From Thiomonas intermedia (lineage in GTDB: Bacteria > Pseudomonadota > Gammaproteobacteria > Burkholderiales > Burkholderiaceae_C), in the NCBI RefSeq assembly GCF_002028405.1, contig NZ_CP020046.1, positions 2,294,001 through 2,358,000 on the forward strand: a DNA stretch of 64,000 bases, in the 5' to 3' direction. The position numbers and the translations under genes were made by a program. Shown in pieces: positions 37,383 through 46,427 of the stretch; position 1 is the first letter of the stretch; every line of letters starts with the position of its first letter. The notes under the pieces were generated by a model. It was not told the DNA's origin, ran no database searches, and worked only from the letters and a program-made list of their open reading frames with translations.

Positions 37383-38651
37383 ATGTCTTCTTCTTTCGCC
37401 CATCCTCCCGGCCAGGCCTATGTGGTGGGCGGCGCGGTGCGTGATGCCTTGCTGGGGCGGCCGCATGGCGACCGCGACTGGGTGGTGGTGGGGGCGACGC
37501 CGCAGCAGATGATCGAGGTCGGCTTCGTGCCGGTGGGGCGCGACTTTCCGGTGTTTCTGCATCCGCTCACCCACGAGGAGTACGCCCTGGCGCGCACCGA
37601 GCGCAAGACGGCGCCGGGCTATCGGGGCTTTGTCGTGCACGCGGCGCCCGAGGTCACGCTGGAGGAGGACCTGCTGCGCCGCGATCTGACGATCAATGCC
37701 ATGGCGCGGTCTGCCGAGGGTGCGCTCATCGACCCTTACGGCGGCCAGCGCGATCTGCAGGCACGGGTGTTGCGGCATGTGTCGCCCGCGTTTGCGGAAG
37801 ATCCGGTGCGCATTCTGCGGCTGGCGCGGTTCGCGGCGCGGTTCGGCGATTTTTCGGTCGCGCCTGAAACCCTGGACCTGATGCGTCACATGGTGGAAGC
37901 GGGCGAGGTGGATGCGCTGGTGCCCGAGCGGGTGTGGCAGGAACTGGCGCGCGGTCTGATGGAGCCGCAGCCGCAGCGCCTGTTCGCCGTGCTGCGCGAA
38001 TGCGGCGCGCTGGCGCGGCTGCTGCCGGAAGTGGACCGTCTGTGGGGCGTGCCGCAGCGGGCCGATTACCACCCCGAGATCGACACTGGCGTGCACGTCA
38101 TGATGGTGCTGCAGGCCGCCGTTGCGCTCGATGCGCCGCTGGCCGTGCGCTGGGCCTGCCTGATGCACGATCTGGGCAAAGGCACGACGCCCGCAGACGT
38201 GTTGCCGCGCCACATCGGCCACGAGCAGCGCAGCGTGGCGCTGGCGGCTGCGGTGGCGCGAAGGCTGCGGGTGCCGACCGACTGCGCCGAGCTGGCCGCC
38301 CTGGTGGCCGCCGAGCACGGCAATATTCACCGCTGCCTGGGCTTCGGTGCCGAGGCCACGCTGCGCCTGCTGCAGCGCTGCGATGCGCTGCGGCGCCCTG
38401 AGCGGTTCGCCCAGGCGCTGCAGGCCTGCGAGGCCGATCACCGCGGGCGTGGCGGCGACTTCCCGCAGCAGCCCTATCCCCAGCGTGCGCGGCTGCTGGC
38501 GGCGCTGGCGGCGGCGCAGGGCGTGGACGCGGGGGTGATCGCCCAGCGGGTCACGCAGTCCGGCGGCAAGCCCGCGGCCATCGCGCAGGCGCTGCAGGTT
38601 GCCCGAGAGCAGGCACTGACGCGCGCGCTGGAACTCAGGGAGGAAGGCTGA
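37383..38651 (+). CDS. cca: CCA tRNA nucleotidyltransferase (multifunctional, with HD domain)
   Basis: A 422-residue class II enzyme that adds or repairs the CCA end of tRNAs. The head domain shows [13 protein letters not shown] and the metal-binding GDRDWVVVG, then [10 protein letters not shown] and the neck motif [18 protein letters not shown]. The C-terminal HD domain (HDLGKGTTP) gives the bacterial enzyme phosphohydrolase activity toward 2',3'-cyclic ends. I place the start at 37383 ([10 protein letters not shown]), because an upstream ATG would begin inside the terminator stem of the previous gene. Its stop overlaps the next start (TGATG at 38649-38653). Confidence 0.95.
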   Translation: MSSSFAHPPGQAYVVGGAVRDALLGRPHGDRDWVVVGATPQQMIEVGFVPVGRDFPVFLHPLTHEEYALARTERKTAPGYRGFVVHAAPEVTLEEDLLRRDLTINAMARSAEGALIDPYGGQRDLQARVLRHVSPAFAEDPVRILRLARFAARFGDFSVAPETLDLMRHMVEAGEVDALVPERVWQELARGLMEPQPQRLFAVLRECGALARLLPEVDRLWGVPQRADYHPEIDTGVHVMMVLQAAVALDAPLAVRWACLMHDLGKGTTPADVLPRHIGHEQRSVALAAAVARRLRVPTDCAELAALVAAEHGNIHRCLGFGAEATLRLLQRCDALRRPERFAQALQACEADHRGRGGDFPQQPYPQRARLLAALAAAQGVDAGVIAQRVTQSGGKPAAIAQALQVAREQALTRALELREEG

Positions 38652-40996
38652 TGCGTGCGCGGCATCGACTCGGCGCACTGCTGTTCTGCGTCGCCCTAGG
38701 GGGCGTGTTGGGGGCAGGTGCAGCCCAGGCGGCGCCCGCGAACCGGCTGGCCCTCTCGCACGATCCCTACCTGCTGGAACACGCCCACGATCCGGTGGAC
38801 TGGTACCCGTGGGGACCGCAGGCCCTGGAGAAGGCGCGGCGCGAGAACAAGCCCATCTATCTCTCCATCGGCTACTCCGCCTGCTACTGGTGTCATGTGG
38901 CGCAGCGCGAGCTGTATCGCGACCCGCGTATCGCCGCGCTGATGAACCGCTGGTTCGTCAACGTTCTGGTTGACCGTGAGCAGCGGCCCGACATCGACCA
39001 CATCTACATGCTGGCGCGGCAGATCATGACGCGCGACAGCGGTTGGCCGAACAACGTTTTTCTCACCCCCGATCTGCAGCCGTTCTACATCGGCAGCTAC
39101 TTCCCGCCCAAGACCACGGCGCAGCAGACGGGCTTTCCCATCCTGCTCGCCACGCTGCACAAGAACTGGACCGAGCATCCGGCCGAGGTCAAGCGCATCG
39201 CCGCCCAGATCGCCCAGGCGATGCAGGCCGCGGCCGTGGCTGGGGAAGCCTCGGCGCCCATCGATGCGGCTGGATGGACGCAGACCGCGCAGGCCGAGGC
39301 CCTGCAGCGCTTCGATGCCCTCGACGGCGGTTTTGCCCCGGCCACCACGGCCGCGCGCTTTCCGCAGCCGCCGCTGCTGGCATGGCTGCTGACCCGCGGC
39401 GCCGCGGGCCATCCGAAGGACACGCAGGCCGCCGTGTTCACCCTGCAGGCCATGTCGCAGGGCGGGCTGATGGATCAGCTCGGCGGCGGCTTTCGCCGCT
39501 ACGCCGTCGATCCCGGCTGGTCGGTGCCGCATTTCGAGATGATGCTGGCGGACAACGCCCAGCTGCTCTCGGTCTATGCGCGGGCCTACGCGCAGACCCG
39601 TCTGCCCGACCTGCGCTGGACCGCGCAGCGCACCGCCGACTTTCTGCTGCGCGAACTGCGCCTGCCCCAGGGCGTGTTCGCCACGTCCATCGCCGCCGAA
39701 ACCGGCGGGGTGGAGGGCGCCACCGATCTGTGGACCAAGGCCCAGATTGGCGCCGTGCTCGGCAAGGCGCAGACCGCGTCGTGGTTCGCGCTTTACGACC
39801 TGACGCCGCTGCATGCCGGCGCGCAAGAAGGCGTGCTGCGCCAGCGGCGCGACGTGGCCGAGCGTTTGCTGCGCGAAGGGCAGTTGGCCGCGCGCCTGCA
39901 ACAACTGGCGCCGTCGCGCCGCGCCCTGCTTGCCGCGCGTAACCGGCGGCCGCAGCCGCGGCGCGACGACAAGATCGTCATCGCCGACAACGCCCTGGCC
40001 ATCCGCGCGCTGGCCCAGGCCGGCATGGCGCTGGACGACCGCGAGCTGATCGCTGCCGCGGTGCGCGCGGCCGACTGGACCTGGCAGCACGCCTGGAACC
40101 CGCGCCAGCGTCTGCTGGTGCATCAATGGGTGGGCCGCCACCCAGGCCATCCGGGCTTTCTCGACGACTACGCCGAACTCGCTCGGGCCTATCTCACCCT
40201 CGCCAGCGTGCAGCCCGATGCACGGTGGAGCCAGCGCGCCGGCGATCTGGCCGCAGCCATGCTGACGCGCTTCGCCGCGCCAGACGGCAGCCTGCGTTCG
40301 GCTCCCACATCCGATGCCCTGCCGTTCCCCACGCCCTTGCAGGGCGATGTGCACCGACCCTCCGGCCAGAGCGCGGCCCTGGCCGTGCTGGTCGATCTCG
40401 CCCAGCGCACCGGACAGGCGCATGGGGCCGAGGCCGCGCGCCGCGCACTGCGCCCCATGGCGCTGCAGGTCTCGGCCCGTCCGCTGGACTGGCCCGATCT
40501 GCTGCAGACGCTGGACAGCGCCGCCGGGCGCGCGGTCTGGCCGTCGTCGCCAGCCGCGCGGCTGGCGCGGCCTGCCGACTGCGCCGGTCTGCCGCAAGGC
40601 GCCTGCTCGTCCGATCGGGTCAGCGTGCAGTGGCTGGGCGGTGCAACCGGAGGCCAAGGCGAGACCTTGCAGTTGCGCATCGCGCCCGGTTTCCACATCA
40701 ACGCCCACCCCGCTTCGGCACCGAATCTGATCGCCACGACCGTGCTGGCGGGCGGGCGGGCGCTGGCCGGGGTGCGCTACCCGCCGCCGCAGTCGTTCCG
40801 TCCCGCCTTCGCGCCGCAGGGCATCGCGGTGTGGGAGGGGCAGCCGAGGCTGGAACTGCCTACGCTCACGCCTGCCCAACGCGACACCCTGGCGCTGCGG
40901 GTGCAGGCCTGCAACGCCACGACCTGTCTGGCGCCGAGCGTGCTGCCGATTTCAACCTCCCCACCCCAGCCCTCCCCACGCGTGGGGAGGGAGTAA
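38651..40996 (+). CDS. Exported DUF255 thioredoxin-like protein with a DsbD-N-like C-terminal domain
   Basis: A 781-residue protein of the DUF255 (YyaL/SPATA20) family. The thioredoxin-like N-terminus reads [21 protein letters not shown] and [16 protein letters not shown], with the CxxC cysteines at 78 and 81. A six-hairpin-glycosidase-like helical middle follows. Most relatives are cytosolic, but this one has a clear signal peptide (about 1-28, AAQAAPA). The last 160 residues ([13 protein letters not shown]..., [16 protein letters not shown]) resemble the DsbD N-terminal thiol-exchange domain. A role in periplasmic thiol chemistry is therefore an inference. The last dozen residues ([12 protein letters not shown]) and the TAA are encoded by a family B repeat. 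Confidence 0.82.
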   Translation: MRARHRLGALLFCVALGGVLGAGAAQAAPANRLALSHDPYLLEHAHDPVDWYPWGPQALEKARRENKPIYLSIGYSACYWCHVAQRELYRDPRIAALMNRWFVNVLVDREQRPDIDHIYMLARQIMTRDSGWPNNVFLTPDLQPFYIGSYFPPKTTAQQTGFPILLATLHKNWTEHPAEVKRIAAQIAQAMQAAAVAGEASAPIDAAGWTQTAQAEALQRFDALDGGFAPATTAARFPQPPLLAWLLTRGAAGHPKDTQAAVFTLQAMSQGGLMDQLGGGFRRYAVDPGWSVPHFEMMLADNAQLLSVYARAYAQTRLPDLRWTAQRTADFLLRELRLPQGVFATSIAAETGGVEGATDLWTKAQIGAVLGKAQTASWFALYDLTPLHAGAQEGVLRQRRDVAERLLREGQLAARLQQLAPSRRALLAARNRRPQPRRDDKIVIADNALAIRALAQAGMALDDRELIAAAVRAADWTWQHAWNPRQRLLVHQWVGRHPGHPGFLDDYAELARAYLTLASVQPDARWSQRAGDLAAAMLTRFAAPDGSLRSAPTSDALPFPTPLQGDVHRPSGQSAALAVLVDLAQRTGQAHGAEAARRALRPMALQVSARPLDWPDLLQTLDSAAGRAVWPSSPAARLARPADCAGLPQGACSSDRVSVQWLGGATGGQGETLQLRIAPGFHINAHPASAPNLIATTVLAGGRALAGVRYPPPQSFRPAFAPQGIAVWEGQPRLELPTLTPAQRDTLALRVQACNATTCLAPSVLPISTSPPQPSPRVGRE

Positions 40997-41146
40997 ACAC
41001 GTCACGGTGTGGGTGGGGAGGCGCTTACGCGGACTGCGCGCAGCGTTGTCTCCTCCTCCCCTACCCTGTGCGGGAGGGGCAAGCCGGAGGTCGCGCGCAG
41101 CGCCGTTCTCACCTCCCCCACATCGTGGGGGAGGGCGGGAGGGGGA
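40955..41146. repeat. Family B hairpin repeats (CTCCC...GGGAG)
   Basis: At least three hairpin units of the form CCTCCCC-loop-GGGGAGG lie between the DUF255 gene and lapA, separated by the spacer GCTTACGCGGACTGCGCGCAGCG. The first (40955-40993) is inside the coding sequence and supplies its stop codon. The last ends one base before the lapA stop codon. The same spacer and hairpins form the tandem array at 45442-45775. Confidence 0.85.
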
Positions 41147-41147
41147 A

Positions 41148-41606
41148 TCAGCCCATCAGCCGCGGCGTCCCTGTTTTTTGCAGGCGGTCGTCAAGCTCGC
41201 CCAGGGTGGCGTTGATGCCGTTGGCCTGGGCTTCGATGGCGCTGCGCAGTTCGCGGTCGAGCTGATCGACGCGGGACAGCAGCGCTTGCTGGTCAGCGCT
41301 GTGCAGCTGACGCAATTCGTCGAAACGCGAGGCCTCGGCCTTGTCGGCCAGTTCACGCTGTGCCTTGAGTTCCTTGGCCACGCGGCGCGATTCACCCATC
41401 ATGCCGGCCTGCAGCACGACGATGTAGACCAGGAAGACGGCCGCCAGCGCCACGATCAGCGCGAGCATGATCAGCCCCAGCGGCGCCCTCGCCGAGGCGA
41501 AGCCCAGCGACAGATCGGTGGGCGCCATCAACACGCCCCAGTTCAGTACGGAAAAGAGGGCGATGAGCACCATTACCAGAATGACCAGGCCGCTGCGCAG
41601 ATTCAT
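41148..41606 (-). CDS. LapA-domain inner-membrane protein
   Basis: A 152-residue protein with the LapA (DUF1049) architecture. There are two N-terminal transmembrane helices (about residues 5-24 and 42-66), followed by a charged cytoplasmic coiled coil (RRVAKELKAQRELADKAEASRFDELRQL). Members assist lipopolysaccharide assembly together with LapB, but no lapB is adjacent here. The C-terminus ends right at a family B repeat. It diverges from isocitrate dehydrogenase across a 103-base gap. Confidence 0.82.
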   Translation of the reverse strand: MNLRSGLVILVMVLIALFSVLNWGVLMAPTDLSLGFASARAPLGLIMLALIVALAAVFLVYIVVLQAGMMGESRRVAKELKAQRELADKAEASRFDELRQLHSADQQALLSRVDQLDRELRSAIEAQANGINATLGELDDRLQKTGTPRLMG

Positions 41607-41709
41607 GTTCGCTCCTTCTCGTTGGTTGTGTTCGCTACAGTTTAGGGAATCACACGCCCCACGGCACGACCCTTGCTAGATGGGGTGACCCCCTCTACCG
41701 GAGACTTCA

Positions 41710-42741
41710 ATGAGCACCCGCATTCCCGCCACCCTGATCGCCGGAGACGGCATCGGCCCCGAGATCATGGACGCCACCCTGGCCGCACTCGACGCGCTTG
41801 AGGCGCCCTTCGAGTGGGACTCGCAGGTCGCCGGCCTGGGCGGGGTGAAGACGGCGGGCGACCCGCTGCCCGCGGCCACGCTGGCCAGCATCCGCACCAC
41901 GCGGCTGGCGCTCAAGGGGCCGCTGGAAACGCCCTCGGGCGGCGGCTATCGCTCCAGCAACGTCCGCCTGCGCGAGGCGTTCAAGTTGTACGCCAATATG
42001 CGGCCCACCAAGACCCTGATCCCTGGCGGGCGCTATGACGATGTCGATCTGCTGGTGTTCCGGGAGAATGTGGAAGGCCTGTACATGGGCTACGAGCACT
42101 ACATCCCGATCGACGGCGATCCGCACGCCGTGGCCATCGCCACCGGGGTGAACACGCGCCAGGGCGCGCGCAACATCCTCGACTACACCTTCCGCACCGC
42201 CATCGCCCTGGGGCGCAAGAAGGTCACGGTGGTGCACAAGGCCAACATCATGAAGGCGCTCACCGGCATCTTCCTGGAAACGGCCTACATGCTGCACAAG
42301 GAGAAGTACGCCGATCAGATCGAGCTCAATGATGTGATCGTCGACGCCTGCTGCATGAAGCTGGTCATCAACCCGTGGCAGTTCGACACCCTGGTGACGA
42401 CCAATCTGTTCGGCGACATTCTGTCGGATCTGGCCGCCGGTCTGGTGGGCGGGCTGGGCATGGCGCCCGGTGCCAACATTGGCGAAGACGCGGCCATTTT
42501 CGAGGCGGTGCACGGCTCGGCCCCCGACATCGCGGGCAAGGGCATCGCCAATCCCATTGCGCTGATGCTGGCGGCCGCCCTCATGCTCGACCACGTCGAT
42601 CTGCACGACAAGGCCGGCCGCCTGCGCCAGGCCATCTCCGACACCCTGAATGTCGACAAGATCCGCACCGGCGATCTGGGCGGGCGGGCCAATACCAAGG
42701 CCTTCACGGACGCGATCATCAGCCGCATCAACAACGGCTGA
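41710..42741 (+). CDS. icd: NAD-dependent isocitrate dehydrogenase
   Basis: A 343-residue member of the isocitrate/isopropylmalate dehydrogenase family. It begins with TLIAGDGIGPEI. The substrate loop LETPSGGGYRSSNVRLREAF carries the Ser-x-x-Asn-x-x-Leu-Arg pattern of isocitrate rather than isopropylmalate enzymes. RENVEGLYMG, TTNLFGDILSD and the NAD-site HGSAPDIAGKGIANP are present. The short length and the Asp in the cofactor loop point to NAD rather than NADP. It probably feeds the TCA cycle. It ends seven bases from the convergent SDR gene at the 3' end of the putative light-regulated run. Confidence 0.9.
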   Translation: MSTRIPATLIAGDGIGPEIMDATLAALDALEAPFEWDSQVAGLGGVKTAGDPLPAATLASIRTTRLALKGPLETPSGGGYRSSNVRLREAFKLYANMRPTKTLIPGGRYDDVDLLVFRENVEGLYMGYEHYIPIDGDPHAVAIATGVNTRQGARNILDYTFRTAIALGRKKVTVVHKANIMKALTGIFLETAYMLHKEKYADQIELNDVIVDACCMKLVINPWQFDTLVTTNLFGDILSDLAAGLVGGLGMAPGANIGEDAAIFEAVHGSAPDIAGKGIANPIALMLAAALMLDHVDLHDKAGRLRQAISDTLNVDKIRTGDLGGRANTKAFTDAIISRINNG

Positions 42742-42748
42742 GGCGCGC

Positions 42749-43510
42749 TCACAGTCCGGTGAACCGGCTGACGACGCGGAAATACAGCCCGCGCGGCAGC
42801 AGGCGCAGCAGTTTGAGCCACAGGGTGAAGCGGCGCGGGAAGTGGATGTCGAAGCGCCCCGCCTCCAGTCCGGCCAGGATGGCGTCAGCCGCCTGCTCGG
42901 GGCTGATGAGCGCGGGCATGGCAAACGTGTTCTGCGCCGTCAGCGGGGTTTCGACGAAGCCCGGATTGATCACATGCACCCCGACGCCCTGCGGATGCAG
43001 ATCGAGATAGAGCGTTTCGGCAAGGTTGATCAGCGCCGCCTTGGTCGGGCCGTAGGCGAGCGCCTGCGGCAATCCGCCCAGGCCGGCCACGCTGCTGACG
43101 AGGGCGATATGGCCCGAGCGCTGGGCGTTGAAGACCGGCAGCGCCGCATCCAGCGCGTGCAGCGCACCGCGGTAGTTCACGTCGTCGTGCTGCAAGGCCG
43201 CGGCTAGGTCGAAGGCGGCGGCGCGCATGGGCCGGTAGGTGCCTGCGCAATACAGCAGCAGGTCGAGACCGCCCCAGGCGTGCTGCAGGGTCTGCATGGC
43301 GGCGTGCAGCGCCGGCGCATCGGTCACGTCCAGGGGAAGGGCCAGGGCGCCCTCGATGTGCTGCAAGGCCTGGGCATTGCGTGCCGACACGGCCACCCGG
43401 GCGCCGCGCCGCAGCAGCGCATCGGCGCAAGCGCGGCCGATGCCGGTGGACGCGCCGATCACCCACACGCGGCGGCCCTTCCAGCCGTCGATGCGCGGGT
43501 TCAGACTCAT
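42749..43510 (-). CDS. Short-chain dehydrogenase of the CFA/DUF3833 cluster
   Basis: A 253-residue SDR. The cofactor turn IGASTGIGRACADALL, catalytic Ser in VSSVAGLGG and YGPTK Tyr-Lys pair are intact. The C-terminal HVINPGFVETPLTAQN fits a classical SDR acting on lipophilic substrates. I choose the ATG at 43510 (MSLNPRIDG), which gives a four-base overlap with the DUF3833 gene. It is the last gene of a nine-gene minus-strand run that includes a CFA-synthase-like enzyme and a FAD oxidoreductase, so a fatty-acid or lipid substrate is likely but unproven. Confidence 0.88.
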   Translation of the reverse strand: MSLNPRIDGWKGRRVWVIGASTGIGRACADALLRRGARVAVSARNAQALQHIEGALALPLDVTDAPALHAAMQTLQHAWGGLDLLLYCAGTYRPMRAAAFDLAAALQHDDVNYRGALHALDAALPVFNAQRSGHIALVSSVAGLGGLPQALAYGPTKAALINLAETLYLDLHPQGVGVHVINPGFVETPLTAQNTFAMPALISPEQAADAILAGLEAGRFDIHFPRRFTLWLKLLRLLPRGLYFRVVSRFTGL

Positions 43511-44085
43511 GGCTTGTGGAAGGACAGGAACACGCTGCCCACCTTGAAGCCGAACTTGGTGATGACCGAATGGTTGAGCAGCACATGGTCGTCCATCAGG
43601 TACATCCAGTCGTCGAGCTGCACGTGATAGATCGTGCCATCGACCGGCAGCGCCAGGGTGTAGTGCCAGTTCAGCGCGTTGCCCGCCGCGCGGCCGATGG
43701 CCTCGCCGATCACATCGCCCGCGGTACCGACGTAGCGCTTCTCGCCGTCTTTCTCCGGCAGCTCGCGGAGGGTCCAGATGCGCTCCTGCTTGGCGCCGTC
43801 GTGGTAGACGAAGTGCTCGTCGAGCGTGCCCACGTCGCCCTTCCACGAGGCGTCGATGGTGACGTGAAAACGCCGCGTCATCTTGCCCGAGCGGTCGAAC
43901 ACGATGCCCACCGCCGTGAGCCGTCCGTTGAAATACTGCTTGAGATCGAGCGCGGGCGTCTGCCCGCGGTAGGCCAGCGGCGTGACATTGGCGCAGCCCG
44001 ACAGCAGGCTGATGCCCAGAACGGCGGCCAGCAGCCAGCCACGGCGGAAGGACAGCCAGGAACGCAAAGCAAAAAAGGACGACAT
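43507..44085 (-). CDS. DUF3833 lipoprotein
   Basis: A 192-residue protein. The signal peptide ends in the lipobox LLSGC (Cys 31). The body has the DUF3833 pattern, including QYFNGRLTAVGIVFDRSGKM and the WHYTLALPVDGTIYHVQLDDW segment. DUF3833 genes sit next to CFA-synthase-like genes in many proteobacteria. Members resemble lipocalin-type beta folds and may bind lipid at the membrane. I use the ATG at 44085 (MSSFFAL) because GGAGAG lies seven bases upstream. An ATG five codons earlier would place that site inside the gene. It overlaps the SDR gene by four bases. Confidence 0.87.
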   Translation of the reverse strand: MSSFFALRSWLSFRRGWLLAAVLGISLLSGCANVTPLAYRGQTPALDLKQYFNGRLTAVGIVFDRSGKMTRRFHVTIDASWKGDVGTLDEHFVYHDGAKQERIWTLRELPEKDGEKRYVGTAGDVIGEAIGRAAGNALNWHYTLALPVDGTIYHVQLDDWMYLMDDHVLLNHSVITKFGFKVGSVFLSFHKP

Positions 44086-44100
44086 GGGACCACTCTCCAT

Positions 44101-45402
44101 TCAGGAAGCCAAGGGAGCCGCGCCTGACCGTGCACGCACAAAAAAGTGCCAGAGCAGACCGGCGGAAGCAAGTTTGAGCATCGAGGGCAGCAGGCAGTAC
44201 GCCACCACCAGCGGCGGCAGCGTGCCGGTTTCAATCGTGCCCGGCCGGTAGCCGAACAGCGCCAGCAGCGGCAGGGCCAGCCCCGCAGCCAGTGCGAGAT
44301 TGAGCTTGGTCGCAAAGTTCCACAACCCGAAGTAACTGCCTTCGAGGCGGTTGCCGTGGCCGCCCTCGCGTATGACCCCGGCCAGCAGGGCCGGCGGCAT
44401 CACCAGATCGGGGCCGAGCGCCGCGCCCGACAGCACCACCACCACCGCATAGCCCCAGCGATCACCCGGCTGCAGCAGCGCGGCCCAGACGAAGGCGGTC
44501 ACCGCCAGCGCCATGCCGACCAGCCAGCAGCGTGCCGCGCCAAAGCGCCGCACCGCGCGCAGCCAGGCCGGCACCAGCAGGCCGGCCGCGGCGAAATAGG
44601 CGAACAGATAGACCCCAGCGAGCACCGCCGCGTCGAGCCGGTCGCGGATGAAGAACAGCACCAGCGTGGCCGGAATCGCCGCCGCGATGCCACTGGTGAC
44701 GAAAACGGCGAGCAGGGCCACGAAGCGCCGGTTGTGCAGCGGCTCCAGCAGCGTGCGCCAGTGCAGCACGGACCTGGCCGCGTGGTGCGGCGCGGGTTCG
44801 GGCGCGCGCCACATCAGCGCGAGTCCGGCCAACAGGGCGAAGGCGAACACGACGACCAGCGCCCTGGCGCCCCCCAGTTGGGGCACCAGGGCCGCCAGCA
44901 GCACCCCGGCCAGCCCCAGACCCTCGCGCCAGGCCACGGTGCGGGCCAGTTGTGCCTCGTCAGCGCCCAGCGTGGCTCCCCAGGCCTGGTGCACGATGGA
45001 CGCCGCGCTGAAGCCCAGATAGGTGAGCAACAGTGCGCCGACGAACGCCAGCGTGAACGCGCCGCTTTCATCGCCGAAGGGCAGCAGCGCGGGCAAGGCG
45101 AACAGCGCGGCAAAGCCGATGAACATCAGCACGCAGGCGGCGATCAGCGCGGGTTTGGCCTGGCCGCGCCGCAGCAGATGATCGGCCAGCCGTCCCAGCC
45201 AGGGGTCGAACAGCGCGTCGGCAAAGCGGGTGATCAGCAGCACCGCCCCGAGGTAGCCCAGCGGCACCGCGTAGCGCGTGGCGTAATGCTCCGGCAGATA
45301 CACATAAAGCGGCAGGGCGACGAAGGCGAACGCCAGACTGGGAGCCCCGTAGCGCAATAGCGCGAGCGAGCCCGTGCTCGGGGCAGTCCGGCACTCTCTC
45401 AT
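44101..45402 (-). CDS. MFS transporter, GPH (MelB-like) family
   Basis: A 433-residue membrane transporter with about twelve helices. The N-terminal RFADALFDPWLGRLAD is the MelB/GPH-type loop 2-3 signature with the cation-binding Asp residues. Transporters of this subgroup occur with CFA-synthase-like, DUF3833 and chalcone-isomerase-like genes in other proteobacteria. The substrate is unknown, and an export role for lipid-derived products is only a guess. I place the start at 45402 (MRECRTAP), because the upstream frame is translated repeat. The DUF3833 gene follows within 15 bases. The gap on its 5' side is filled with the family B array. Confidence 0.87.
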   Translation of the reverse strand: MRECRTAPSTGSLALLRYGAPSLAFAFVALPLYVYLPEHYATRYAVPLGYLGAVLLITRFADALFDPWLGRLADHLLRRGQAKPALIAACVLMFIGFAALFALPALLPFGDESGAFTLAFVGALLLTYLGFSAASIVHQAWGATLGADEAQLARTVAWREGLGLAGVLLAALVPQLGGARALVVVFAFALLAGLALMWRAPEPAPHHAARSVLHWRTLLEPLHNRRFVALLAVFVTSGIAAAIPATLVLFFIRDRLDAAVLAGVYLFAYFAAAGLLVPAWLRAVRRFGAARCWLVGMALAVTAFVWAALLQPGDRWGYAVVVVLSGAALGPDLVMPPALLAGVIREGGHGNRLEGSYFGLWNFATKLNLALAAGLALPLLALFGYRPGTIETGTLPPLVVAYCLLPSMLKLASAGLLWHFFVRARSGAAPLAS

Positions 45403-45441
45403 GGTGCGTTCAGGGTTCTGGCAGGGTGTGGCTTGAGACGG

Positions 45442-45775
45442 CACCTCCCCACCCCGGCCCTCCCCACGGGTGGGGAGGGAGCAAAGACGGCACCTCCCCC
45501 AGTGCGTAGGGGGCTGGGAGGGCTTACGCAGATCACGCACAGCGCCTTCTACTTCCCCCCGCCTTGTGGGGAGGCGTGGAGGGCTTACGCAGATTGCGCG
45601 CAGCGCTTTCTCCTCCTCCCTCGTCTTGTGGGAGAGGCTGGGAGGGCTTACGCAGATTGCGTACAGCGCTTTCTCCTCCTCCCTCGTCTTGTGGGAGAGG
45701 CTGGGAGGGCTTACGCAGATTGCGCGCAGCGCTTTCTCCTCCTCCCCCACCTTGTGGGGGAGGCTGGGAGGGGGA
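45442..45775. repeat. Family B tandem hairpin array (main content of a 422-base gap)
   Basis: No gene lies between 45403 and 45824. Tandem units begin with GCTTACGCAGATTGCGCGCAG at 45522, 45583, 45646 and 45709 (spacing 61, 63 and 63). Each carries a hairpin of the form CTCCTCCCTC-GTCTTGTG-GGAGAGG. Two further hairpins with the same arms precede them from 45442. The units at 45583, 45646 and 45709 are almost identical. The array sits inside the minus-strand CFA gene run, between the chalcone-isomerase-like gene and the MFS gene, so readthrough RNA would contain at least five stem-loops. Confidence 0.9.
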
Positions 45776-45824
45776 GCCCTTGCATGGCGTGGCCCATGAA
45801 ACCTTCATCCTGTTCATCTCCGGG

Positions 45825-46427
45825 TCATGGGGATGCCGACGCCCTGGCCAGCAGCGCCTTGCGCAGATCGGGCGCAGGCGTTTGGGGCGACAGCCAGATG
45901 GAGAAGAACGCCCGGGCGAAGGCCGTGCCGCCCTCGGCACCGCGCAGGGCGCCGTTGAAGTAGAAGCGCGACTGTGCCGGTGCAGCGCCCGCTGGGGTGA
46001 ACACGCCGGTCAGGGTATCGCCTTCGGCTACGTCGGGAAACAGGCGCTGCATGGCCTGCAGCCAGGCGCTGCGCTGCTGCGGCCCGCCTTCACCGAGCTT
46101 GCGCATTTCTTCCTCCGAACGCGCTGCGATGTCGGCGCCCTTGAGGCTGCGGGCATAGCGCAGTTGCAGGGCGAAAGGGGCGTCGCCCAGTTCCGCGCCC
46201 AGCCCCTGGGGTCCGACCCAGAGCGTGGCGCGATAGACGAGAAAGCCGAAGTAGCGAAACTCGCCACTGCCCGAGAGCCGCGCCCCGGCCATCTCGGCGC
46301 GCACCTCCTCGGGGATGTCCGCCGCTGTTTGCGCCAGCACGGGCAGGGGCAGGGCCGTGGCCGTCGCGGCCAGCAGCAGGTGGCGACGCGTCAGGCCACG
46401 GCGGCTGCGTTCAGCGTGGGCGGGCAT
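45825..46427 (-). CDS. Chalcone isomerase-like (CHI_2) exported protein
   Basis: A 200-residue protein. The N-terminus RRGLTRRHLLLAATATALPLPVLA is an export signal with Tat-like arginines. The mature part matches the bacterial chalcone-isomerase-like domain (GEFRYFGFLVYRATLWV, FALQLRYARSLKGADIA, FNGALRGAEGGTAFARAFFSIWL). This domain binds fatty acids in relatives. No flavonoid chemistry is implied. It overlaps the CFA-synthase gene by 17 bases and belongs to the same run. The DUF2878 gene often found at this place in other species is absent. Confidence 0.83.
   Translation of the reverse strand: MPAHAERSRRGLTRRHLLLAATATALPLPVLAQTAADIPEEVRAEMAGARLSGSGEFRYFGFLVYRATLWVGPQGLGAELGDAPFALQLRYARSLKGADIAARSEEEMRKLGEGGPQQRSAWLQAMQRLFPDVAEGDTLTGVFTPAGAAPAQSRFYFNGALRGAEGGTAFARAFFSIWLSPQTPAPDLRKALLARASASP

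Noticed and set aside
45522-45775. CRISPR array
   Set aside because: The period is 61-63 bp, the whole unit including the spacer is conserved, the units form hairpins, and no cas gene is nearby.
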